This document shows, in pieces, positions 1 through 5,459 of a stretch of DNA of 5,459 nucleotides. The notes under the pieces are model-generated. The model was not told the DNA's origin, ran no database searches, and saw nothing but the letters and a program-made list of their open reading frames with translations. The first letter of the stretch is position 1, and each line of letters begins with the position of its first letter. The translations under genes and the position numbers were made by a program. Source of the stretch: Bacteroidota bacterium (lineage in GTDB: Bacteria; Bacteroidota; Bacteroidia; Bacteroidales; JAAYUG01); NCBI GenBank assembly GCA_021812865.1, contig JAKAMP010000233.1, forward strand, positions 1 through 5,459, given 5' to 3'.

Positions 1-1
1 T

Positions 2-523
2 TACTTCGGCGATTTGTTTTTTAAATGGTACACTTACGTAGGCGATGGAATATTTTCCCTTCTCGTAATCGTTATTCTGCTTGCCATTGAATACAGAAAA
101 GCGCTCGTCGTATTCCTTTCCTGGGCAGTGTCGGGAATCCTCGTTCAGTTTCTGAAAATAGTTGTGTTCAGCGATGTGGCACGCCCTGTGGCTTATTTCA
201 AGGATATCGCATCTCTTCACCTGGTAGATGGGGTCAAGGTATATACTTCACAGTCTTTTCCTTCCGGCCATTCTGCCAGTGCGTTCGCATTGTTTTTATG
301 TCTGTCTTTCTTTTCCAGGAAGAAATATATGCAGCTGATTTACTTTTTGCTTGCTTTGCTGGTTGGGTACAGCCGAATTTATCTCTCGGAACATTTCCTC
401 ACCGATGTAATGGGCGGTTCATCCATAGGTGTATTCGTCGCACTATTGTTTATCTTTGTATTCTACCGGGATGAACGTTTCCTGTCCTTGAACCGCTCTG
501 TTTTTTCAAAATCTGCTGAATGA
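2..523 (+). CDS. PAP2-family membrane phosphatase (type 2 phosphatidic acid phosphatase), 5' end missing
   Basis: Integral membrane lipid phosphatase of the PAP2 superfamily, whose members dephosphorylate undecaprenyl pyrophosphate, phosphatidylglycerol phosphate or lipid A phosphates. Residues are counted from the TTG codon at 14. Motif 2 is PSGH at 83-86, with the catalytic histidine. Motif 3 is SR at 120-121, H127 and D131, in SRIYLSEHFLTD. The motif 1 region has K48 and RP at 57-58, spaced wider than the textbook KX6RP. Hydrophobic stretches near 14-25, 31-47, 88-99, 107-119 and 137-151 fit a polytopic protein. The frame is open back to base 2 (YFGDL before FFKWYTYVGDG) and conserved-looking residues reach the edge, so the true start lies upstream and TTG at 14 is probably not a start. 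The stop overlaps the next gene. The neighbouring lipid-linked-sugar genes suggest carrier recycling or lipid A dephosphorylation, but the substrate cannot be read from the sequence. Confidence 0.88.
   Translation, partial: YFGDLFFKWYTYVGDGIFSLLVIVILLAIEYRKALVVFLSWAVSGILVQFLKIVVFSDVARPVAYFKDIASLHLVDGVKVYTSQSFPSGHSASAFALFLCLSFFSRKKYMQLIYFLLALLVGYSRIYLSEHFLTDVMGGSSIGVFVALLFIFVFYRDERFLSLNRSVFSKSAE
520..523 (+). promoter_or_regulatory. ATGA start/stop overlap, likely translational coupling
   Basis: The bases ATGA hold both the start of the ArnT-like gene (520-522) and the TGA stop of the PAP2 gene (521-523). No Shine-Dalgarno-like stretch precedes this start, so termination-reinitiation is the likely way the second gene is translated. 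It supports co-expression and favours ATG 520 over the next in-frame ATG (codon 12). Confidence 0.7.
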
Positions 524-2214
524 ACCGCACCAGCCTACTTCAGAAACCCCTGATGCTGCAGTTCCTCATTGCAGCCATCGCGGCGTTGGTATTCATTCCT
601 TTTCTCGGAGGCGTTCACCTGTTCGACTGGGATGAAATCAATTTTGCCGAATCGGCCCGTGAAATGATCTTGACAAAAAACTATCTCACGGTACAGATCA
701 ATTTTCTGCCTTTCTGGGAAAAACCGCCCCTATTCATATGGATGCAGGTATTGTCCATGAAAGCGTTTGGCATCAATGAGTTTGCTGCACGTTTCCCCGA
801 TGCGATATGTGGAATGGCTACATTGTTAATCCTTTTCAAAATCGGAAGAAAGCTCCGTAACGAAAAATTCGGTCTACTCTGGGTGATGATGTACGGCTGC
901 TCATGGCTGCCTTTTATTTATTTCAAATCCGGTATCATCGACCCCTGGTTCAACTTGTTCATTTTTACAGGCATCTGGTTTTTCATCTTGTATGCCTTTG
1001 ATTTGAAACAGAAGGCAAAAACTACCCGGTTGCTGGGTTTTCTGGCCCTGTCGGCCTTGTTCCTTGGACTGGCTGTACTTACCAAAGGCCCTGTGGCGGT
1101 TCTTGTATTTGCTCTCGTATTCAGTGTGTATTACATCATTTCAAAAGACAGGATTCCGCTTAAGATTTTCCATGTATTTTTCTTTATACTGGCGCTGGCC
1201 TTTGTCGGCGGGTTCTGGTTTATCCTTCAGGTTTTGAATGGGCATGCCTCCGTGGTGATGGACTTTATTCGCTACCAGGCTAAACTGTTCTCTACCAAAG
1301 ACGCCGGCCATGGCGGATTTCTGTTCTATCATTTTCTGGTGCTTCTCATCGGTGTATTCCCTGCATCCTGGCTTGCCCTGCCAAGGCTTTTCAGGAAAAC
1401 GGGAGATACTCCTTTACAGCTACTTTTTGACCGGTGGATGAAAATCCTCTTCTGGGTGGTGCTGATTCTTTTTACCATCGTAAAAACCAAGATTGTACAT
1501 TATTCTTCCCTGTGCTATTTCCCCATTACCTTTATAGCTGCATCCTTTGTGTACCAGGTCGTTGAAAGAAAAGCGCGCATAAAGGGTTGGCTTACCGGCC
1601 TTATCGTGATCATGGCAGTTCTGATGGCAATCTTCACTGGAGTCATCCCTTTTATAGACGATTTTAAGAGCATCATCATCCAGAAGGGATGGATCAAGGA
1701 TGCCTTTGCTGCAGGCAATCTTGAAGCCAACGGAGAGTGGACCGGATGGGAGAGCCTGGCTTCCCTGATCCTGCTGCTGGGCGTCTTTGCATTCGTTTGG
1801 ATGAGATACTCCTTACGTGGAATCACCTGGTTGCTGGTCAGTTCTGCAGTCTTTGCAGGGTCCCTCGCCGTGCTCTATGCTCCCCGCATCGAAAAATATT
1901 CACAGGCCGCAGCCATTGAATTCTATCAGAAAATGGCAGGGAAAAACGTATCAGTCAATACCCTGAATTTCAAGAGCTATGCAACTTTGTTTTATTTCAA
2001 AAAACCTGTTCCCGATAAGCCGCAGCCTAAAATACCGGAAGAATTGCTTTATGGACCGTTGGATAGAGATGCCTATTTTGTTATCAAAAATACTCAGAAA
2101 GAGAGTATCCTTTCCCGGTTTCCTGATTTGAAAGTGGTTGCCGAAAAGAACGGTTTTGTATTTTTGCTTCGCTCAAAATCGGTTTCCCTACAGGAAAATG
2201 AAAAGAATAAATGA
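520..2214 (+). CDS. ArnT/PMT-type polytopic glycosyltransferase (GT39/GT83-like)
   Basis: 564-residue inner-membrane glycosyltransferase of the GT-C fold. The family takes a sugar from a polyprenyl-phosphate donor and attaches it to lipid A, protein or another periplasmic acceptor. After a first membrane segment (about 12-30) comes the acidic first periplasmic loop with D38-E39 and E44 (WDEINFAESAREM), where ArnT and PMT proteins carry their catalytic and metal-binding acids. EKPPL at 67-71 and FAARFP at 88-93 are also typical. LTKGP at 187-191, the loop RYQAKLF with GHGG (251-266), and KTKIVHYS (322-329) match the later conserved points of the family. About a dozen hydrophobic segments run to roughly residue 452, followed by a soluble C-terminal tail of about 110 residues, probably periplasmic. 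The length is close to that of ArnT (about 550). It overlaps the PAP2 gene by 4 bases, and a GT2 gene able to make its lipid donor follows 26 bases later. Family call is firm; sugar and acceptor are unknown. Confidence 0.92.
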   Translation: MNRTSLLQKPLMLQFLIAAIAALVFIPFLGGVHLFDWDEINFAESAREMILTKNYLTVQINFLPFWEKPPLFIWMQVLSMKAFGINEFAARFPDAICGMATLLILFKIGRKLRNEKFGLLWVMMYGCSWLPFIYFKSGIIDPWFNLFIFTGIWFFILYAFDLKQKAKTTRLLGFLALSALFLGLAVLTKGPVAVLVFALVFSVYYIISKDRIPLKIFHVFFFILALAFVGGFWFILQVLNGHASVVMDFIRYQAKLFSTKDAGHGGFLFYHFLVLLIGVFPASWLALPRLFRKTGDTPLQLLFDRWMKILFWVVLILFTIVKTKIVHYSSLCYFPITFIAASFVYQVVERKARIKGWLTGLIVIMAVLMAIFTGVIPFIDDFKSIIIQKGWIKDAFAAGNLEANGEWTGWESLASLILLLGVFAFVWMRYSLRGITWLLVSSAVFAGSLAVLYAPRIEKYSQAAAIEFYQKMAGKNVSVNTLNFKSYATLFYFKKPVPDKPQPKIPEELLYGPLDRDAYFVIKNTQKESILSRFPDLKVVAEKNGFVFLLRSKSVSLQENEKNK

Positions 2215-2240
2215 ATTTGCTATCAATCCGATGAATCATT

Positions 2241-2993
2241 ATGATAAACGGTAAAACTATTTGTGTTGTACTTCCGGCATACAATGCAGAAAAAACACTG
2301 GAGATCACATACCGGGAAATACCTTTCGATATTGTCGACCAGGTAATTCTGGTGGATGATTCCAGTAAGGATAATACAGTCGAAGTGGCACGGCAACTTG
2401 GTATTCAACACATCATTCGCCATGAGAAAAACCGCGGCTACGGCGGAAACCAGAAAAGTTGTTACAACAAGGCGCTTGAACTGAATGCCGACATTGTCGT
2501 TATGCTGCACCCCGATTACCAGTATACTCCCAAACTGATCCATTCGATGTGCTATCTTATCGCCAATGGGGTGTATGAGGTGGTTATGGGATCCCGTATC
2601 CTGGGGAAAGGCGCCCTGAAAGGCGGTATGCCTTTTTATAAGTATGTGTCCAATCGTTTTCTCACCCTGAGCCAGAATATCCTTATGAACCAGAAACTAT
2701 CCGAATACCATACAGGCTACAGGGCGTTCTCTTCAAAGGTGCTGCGTTCTATCCGCTACAATGAGAACTCCGATGACTTCGTATTCGACAACCAGATGAT
2801 AGCCCAGATCTTTGCCACAGGTTTCGAGATTGCTGAAATCACCTGCCCGACAAAATACTTTGAGGAGGCCTCGTCGATCAATTTCAAACGCAGCACCATT
2901 TATGGGCTCGGGGTGCTGAAAGTATCCTTCAGCTATATGCTCCAGAAACTCGGACTGGCCAGCTTCTCCTATCTCAAACCTGTATCTGAATAA
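2241..2993 (+). CDS. GT2-family glycosyltransferase, dolichyl-phosphate mannose synthase-like
   Basis: 250-residue GT-A fold enzyme of family GT2. Relatives move a sugar from a nucleotide donor to polyprenyl phosphate on the cytoplasmic face of the membrane. The N-terminus VVLPAYNAEKTL (9-20) and VDD at 38-40 form the nucleotide-binding region. RGYGGNQK (65-72) follows. The metal-binding position reads HPDYQY (90-95), so the usual first Asp of the DxD is His. GSR at 117-119, HTGYRAF (157-163) and DDFVFDNQM (178-186) are acceptor and catalytic-base regions of DPM-like enzymes. The C-terminal part with YFEEASSINF (206-215) is not a transmembrane domain, so the protein looks soluble or peripheral. 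ATG 2241 begins directly at the conserved fold; the ATG at 2231 is in another frame. The 26-base gaps on both sides fit an operon. It is the obvious candidate to supply the ArnT-like enzyme with polyprenyl-phosphate sugar, though direct addition to a glycan is possible. Confidence 0.9.
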   Translation: MINGKTICVVLPAYNAEKTLEITYREIPFDIVDQVILVDDSSKDNTVEVARQLGIQHIIRHEKNRGYGGNQKSCYNKALELNADIVVMLHPDYQYTPKLIHSMCYLIANGVYEVVMGSRILGKGALKGGMPFYKYVSNRFLTLSQNILMNQKLSEYHTGYRAFSSKVLRSIRYNENSDDFVFDNQMIAQIFATGFEIAEITCPTKYFEEASSINFKRSTIYGLGVLKVSFSYMLQKLGLASFSYLKPVSE

Positions 2994-3019
2994 ACTATCC
3001 ACATTTACTTGAATTAGTC

Positions 3020-4024
3020 ATGATGATCATCACCCGCTCGTATCCCCGGGCTGCCCTGATCGGGAATCCGTCGGACGGATATTTCGGAAAAACCATCGCT
3101 TTCGTATTCAGCAACTATGCAGCAGAAGTTTGCCTGTATGAAAGCCCGGAAATCGAGATATTGCCTTCCAAATACGATTCCCAGGTGTATAAATCCATGG
3201 AAGACCTGGCGGGAGATGTTCACCTATACGGGTATTACGGTGGAATACGTCTGATCAAGGCTGCCATAAAGGTGTTTTATGAGTATTGCCGCAAGAACGG
3301 AATTTCCGTTGCAAAGAAAAATTTCACGGTTCGCTATTCTTCTTCCATTCCGTTTGGTCTTGGTTTGGCTGGCTCGTCGGCCATTATCACCGCATGCATG
3401 AAGGCAATGATGCAGTTTTTCGGCGTGGATATTCCAAAGCCCGTTTTCGCCAACCTGGTGCTCTCAGTCGAAAATGTGGAACTTCATATTGCGGCCGGAC
3501 TTCAGGACCGCGTAGCCCAGGCATACGAAATGCCGGTTTTTATGGATTTTGACCGCGATATTATGAAAAAACAGGGCTACGGCAGGTATGAAACTTTTTC
3601 CCCTTCGCTGCTTCCCGACTTATATATAGCCTATCGCACCGATCTTGCCGAAGGCTCAGAGATTGTACACAACAACTTTCGTGAGCGCTATAACCTTGGC
3701 GACATCAAGGTACTGGAAGCGATCTCCCAGTGGAGTGAACTCACAGTGACCGTGAAGGAATTGCTTCTGAATGAAAGAAAAAATGAGATTGGCCCTTTTC
3801 TTGACCGGAATTTCGACATCCGCCGTTCCGTAATGAATATCAGCGACAGAAATATACAGATGGTTGAAACGGCCAGGGCCACCGGGGCAAGCGCTAAATT
3901 TACGGGCTCAGGCGGCGCCATTATCGGCACCTACAAGGGAGAAGCGATGTTCAATGCACTCTGCAAAGAACTGAAAAAACTCCGGGTAAAGGTATTTAAG
4001 CCCGTGGTTGTTTGCAATTCCTGA
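3020..4024 (+). CDS. GHMP-family sugar kinase, glucuronokinase-like
   Basis: 334-residue cytoplasmic kinase of the GHMP superfamily (galactokinase, homoserine, mevalonate and phosphomevalonate kinases). Three motifs are intact: GNPSDGYFGKTI at 15-26; the ATP-binding glycine-rich loop IPFGLGLAGSSA at 110-121; and KFTGSGGAIIG at 293-303. GLQDRVAQ (160-167) carries the likely catalytic base D163. From memory, plant glucuronokinase shares several of these stretches closely: GNPSD with YFGKTI, YYGG then RL (72-78), AGLQDRVAQ, RNFD with RRS (263-270), and KFTGSGGA. That suggests phosphorylation at C1 of glucuronate or a related sugar. Fucokinase-like or other anomeric kinase activity remains possible. 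ATG 3020 is followed at once by ATG 3023; either could be used. The uridylyltransferase gene comes 42 bases later in the same frame, which fits a kinase-pyrophosphorylase pair activating a free sugar to UDP-sugar. Superfamily is certain; substrate is inferred. Confidence 0.9.
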   Translation: MMIITRSYPRAALIGNPSDGYFGKTIAFVFSNYAAEVCLYESPEIEILPSKYDSQVYKSMEDLAGDVHLYGYYGGIRLIKAAIKVFYEYCRKNGISVAKKNFTVRYSSSIPFGLGLAGSSAIITACMKAMMQFFGVDIPKPVFANLVLSVENVELHIAAGLQDRVAQAYEMPVFMDFDRDIMKKQGYGRYETFSPSLLPDLYIAYRTDLAEGSEIVHNNFRERYNLGDIKVLEAISQWSELTVTVKELLLNERKNEIGPFLDRNFDIRRSVMNISDRNIQMVETARATGASAKFTGSGGAIIGTYKGEAMFNALCKELKKLRVKVFKPVVVCNS

Positions 4025-4042
4025 AACTTGTTTCTATTTTCG
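4011..4042 (+). promoter_or_regulatory. Candidate Bacteroidota-type promoter before the GalU gene
   Basis: TTTG at 4011-4014 and TATTTTCG at 4035-4042 are separated by 20 bases. This resembles the Bacteroidota vegetative promoter (TTTG, 19-21 bases, TAnnTTTG), with one mismatch (C at 4041) in the -7 box. Transcription would start near 4047-4050, about 20 bases before the ATG at 4067. The -33 box lies inside the last codons of the kinase gene. Such short motifs occur by chance, so this is tentative. Confidence 0.33.
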
Positions 4043-4066
4043 TGTGTCTGCACTTTTAAAAGAGCA

Positions 4067-4942
4067 ATGATCACGAAAGCTGTTATCCCAGCAGCAGGAT
4101 TTGGCACCCGCTTCCTGCCTGCAACCAAATCGCAACCAAAGGAAATGCTGCCTATTGTGGATACACCTACCATTCAATTGGTGGTGGAAGAAGCGGTGGC
4201 ATCAGGCATTACCGATATTCTCATGATTATCGGGAAAGGAAAGCGGGCTATTGAAGAGCATTTCGACAGGAATATAGAGCTGGAAAACCAGCTGGAAGAA
4301 AAAGGCCGACTGGAAGACCTCCAGTCCATCCGCTACATCACGGAAATGGCCAACGTGCATTTTGTCTGGCAAAAGGAATTGAATGGATTGGGAGATGCCA
4401 TTCGCTATGCCCGGTATCATGTGAACGGGGAAGCCTTTGCCGTCCTGCTCGGAGATACCCTGATAGAGTCGGAAGGAATACCCGTCACAAAACAGCTCAT
4501 CGAAATTTATAATGAATTGAACAGTCCGGTGGTTGCCCTTGAACGGGTCGATCCGGCTGTGGTGAGCCGATACGGGGTAATGAAGGGAACCCTCCTGAAG
4601 AATAACATTTATACCATCGAAGACCTTGTCGAAAAGCCTAAAAAGGAAGATGCGCCTTCCAACCTTGCCATTGCCAGCCTTTATGTTCTCACTCCCGATA
4701 TTTTTGCTCGCCTGGACCAGGTCACTCCGGGCGTGAACAATGAGATCCAGCTTACCGATGCCATGAAGATGCTGCTCAGGGACCGTTCCATGTACGGACT
4801 GGAATTCAACGGCCGCAGGCACGACATAGGCAGCAAGATTGATTTCCTGAAAACCAATGTGATCTACGGATTGAAACGAAATGATATCGGCCCGGAATTC
4901 AGGGAATGGCTCATACAAACTGTAAAGAACTTTTCATTGTAA
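4067..4942 (+). CDS. galU: UTP--glucose-1-phosphate uridylyltransferase (GalU-type)
   Basis: 291-residue cytoplasmic nucleotidyltransferase that joins UTP and a sugar 1-phosphate, normally glucose 1-phosphate, to give UDP-sugar and pyrophosphate. The N-terminal signature AAGFGTRFLPATKSQPKEM spans 9-27, with G11, R15 and K25 in the nucleotide-binding and catalytic loop. GLGDAI is at 108-113, the metal-binding LLGDTL at 127-132 (D130), VEKP at 188-191, NNEIQLTDA at 224-232, and DIGSK at 253-257. The length is close to the family norm of about 300. The frame is open back to TTG 4028, but ATG 4067 is chosen because the conserved MITKAVIPAAG core begins there and the 13 extra residues match nothing in the family. 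It directly follows a sugar kinase, so it may use that kinase's product as well as, or instead of, glucose 1-phosphate. UDP-glucose supply for envelope glycans is the default role. The family call is very secure; the substrate range is open. Confidence 0.95.
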   Translation: MITKAVIPAAGFGTRFLPATKSQPKEMLPIVDTPTIQLVVEEAVASGITDILMIIGKGKRAIEEHFDRNIELENQLEEKGRLEDLQSIRYITEMANVHFVWQKELNGLGDAIRYARYHVNGEAFAVLLGDTLIESEGIPVTKQLIEIYNELNSPVVALERVDPAVVSRYGVMKGTLLKNNIYTIEDLVEKPKKEDAPSNLAIASLYVLTPDIFARLDQVTPGVNNEIQLTDAMKMLLRDRSMYGLEFNGRRHDIGSKIDFLKTNVIYGLKRNDIGPEFREWLIQTVKNFSL

Positions 4943-4966
4943 ATAGAATGCTAAATTTTACCTGTC

Positions 4967-5459
4967 ATGAAATATCTTTCTAGTAAAATCATTCTGGCAT
5001 TTTTGATATTCTGCCTGACTGCAGCATCATTGCCGGCATTGTCCCAGAAATGGATTCCCCTGTTCAACGGAAAAGACCTCAAAGGATGGACGCAGAAAGG
5101 GGGAAAAGCCTTATACAGGGCTGAAAGTGGCGTTATTGTTGGTTCAACCGTTCTGAATACACCAAACAGCTTCCTGTGTACTGAAAAAAACTATAAGGAT
5201 TTTATTCTGGAACTGGAATTTAAAGTCGATTCCGATCTGAATTCGGGTATTCAGATACGGAGCAACAGCCTTTCCACATATCAGAATGGCCGTGTACATG
5301 GCTACCAGGTGGAGATCGATCCATCTGCGCGCGCCTGGACCGGTGGTATCTATGATGAAGGTCGCAGGGGATGGCTATTTACGGAAACTGACAATGAACC
5401 GGCCCGTAAGGCATTCAGACCGGGAAAATGGAACAAAATCAGGGTGGAAGCCATCGGCG
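4967..5459 (+). CDS. Secreted DUF1080 / 3-keto-disaccharide hydrolase-family protein, 3' end missing
   Basis: The first 164 residues of a protein that runs off the window; no stop is reached. A signal peptide is clear: MKYLSSK, a hydrophobic core about 8-22, and a likely signal peptidase I site after ALS (24-26), leaving QKW as the mature start. C16 lacks a proper lipobox (LIFC), so a lipoprotein is unlikely. The mature part opens with [13 protein letters not shown] (29-41), the hallmark of DUF1080 (PF06439), a concanavalin-like beta-sandwich family. NSGIQIRS (92-99), GYQVEID (112-118), [11 protein letters not shown] (126-136) and [11 protein letters not shown] (152-162) follow in the family order. 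Some members are now known to hydrolyse 3-keto-glycosides after glucoside oxidation; many are uncharacterised. Probably the last third or so is missing. The gene begins 24 bases after galU, without a good promoter or terminator between, so cotranscription is possible. Its link to the cytoplasmic sugar-activation genes is unclear. Confidence 0.92.
   Translation, partial: MKYLSSKIILAFLIFCLTAASLPALSQKWIPLFNGKDLKGWTQKGGKALYRAESGVIVGSTVLNTPNSFLCTEKNYKDFILELEFKVDSDLNSGIQIRSNSLSTYQNGRVHGYQVEIDPSARAWTGGIYDEGRRGWLFTETDNEPARKAFRPGKWNKIRVEAIG

Noticed and set aside
14..16. TTG as the real start of the PAP2 gene
   Set aside because: The frame remains open to the window edge and would lack the residues usually found before FFK in these proteins, so a truncated gene is more likely.
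2212..2219. TGAATTTG as a -7 promoter box before the GT2 gene
   Set aside because: It has a mismatch at an important position and no TTTG 19-21 bases upstream.
2223..3223. Several shorter - strand open frames opposite the GT2 gene and the start of the kinase gene
   Set aside because: They overlap fully supported + strand genes, are short, and show no domain, signal peptide or membrane pattern of their own.
3286..3552. Open frame of 88 codons on the + strand inside the kinase gene
   Set aside because: It is an out-of-frame shadow crossing the conserved ATP-binding loop of the kinase.
4053..4062. Perfect 10-base palindrome CTTTTAAAAG before galU
   Set aside because: It has no loop and no GC stem, so it is not a terminator. 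As an operator it is too short and too simple to support.
4028..4066. TTG start that would extend GalU by 13 residues
   Set aside because: The extra residues (MFLFSCVCTFKRA) match nothing at a GalU N-terminus, and ATG 4067 begins exactly at the conserved core.
4202..4918. Long open frame (238 codons) on the - strand opposite galU
   Set aside because: It lies entirely within a very well conserved gene, its translation resembles no family I know, and it has no start context. It is best explained by codon bias in the + strand gene.
4952..4959. TAAATTTT as a -7 promoter box before the DUF1080 gene
   Set aside because: No TTTG lies at the right distance, and the transcript would start practically at the ATG. 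AT-rich gaps give such matches often.
4982..5045. Lipoprotein signal in the DUF1080 protein (C16)
   Set aside because: The residues before the cysteine are LIF, which do not fit a lipobox; a signal peptidase I site near residue 26 fits better.

Overview
The window looks like chromosomal DNA of a Bacteroidota bacterium, probably Bacteroidales or a relative. This is inferred from three things: the protein styles (PAP2, ArnT-like and secreted DUF1080 proteins typical of that phylum), the lack of Shine-Dalgarno sequences before the starts, and a candidate TTTG / TAnnTTTG-type promoter. Base composition is even throughout. I see no tRNA, rRNA, CRISPR array, insertion sequence or phage gene.

Layout: six genes lie head to tail on the + strand, with gaps of 42 bases or less. 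They are (1) the 3' part of a PAP2-family membrane phosphatase (2-523, cut by the window start); (2) an ArnT/PMT-type polytopic glycosyltransferase (520-2214) overlapping gene 1 by ATGA; (3) a soluble DPM-like GT2 glycosyltransferase (2241-2993); (4) a GHMP-family sugar kinase resembling plant glucuronokinase (3020-4024); (5) a GalU-type UTP:sugar-1-phosphate uridylyltransferase (4067-4942); and (6) the 5' part of a secreted DUF1080 / 3-keto-disaccharide hydrolase-family protein (4967 to the window end). No convincing terminator separates them, so genes 1-5 and perhaps 6 may be one transcription unit. A possible internal promoter lies just before gene 5.

How they could work together (inference): the kinase makes a sugar 1-phosphate and the GalU-like enzyme converts it to a UDP-sugar. 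The GT2 enzyme loads the sugar onto a polyprenyl phosphate, and the ArnT-like enzyme transfers it from that lipid to an acceptor on the periplasmic side, such as lipid A or a surface glycan. The PAP2 phosphatase would either recycle the lipid carrier or trim a phosphate from the acceptor. In order, the genes read as a possible route from free sugar to lipid-linked donor to membrane glycan. If the kinase really uses glucuronate, this would be a bacterial counterpart of the plant salvage route to UDP-glucuronate coupled to envelope modification. That substrate is the main open question. The DUF1080 protein may be an unrelated neighbour.

Each family assignment is firm. The substrates and the shared pathway are inference.
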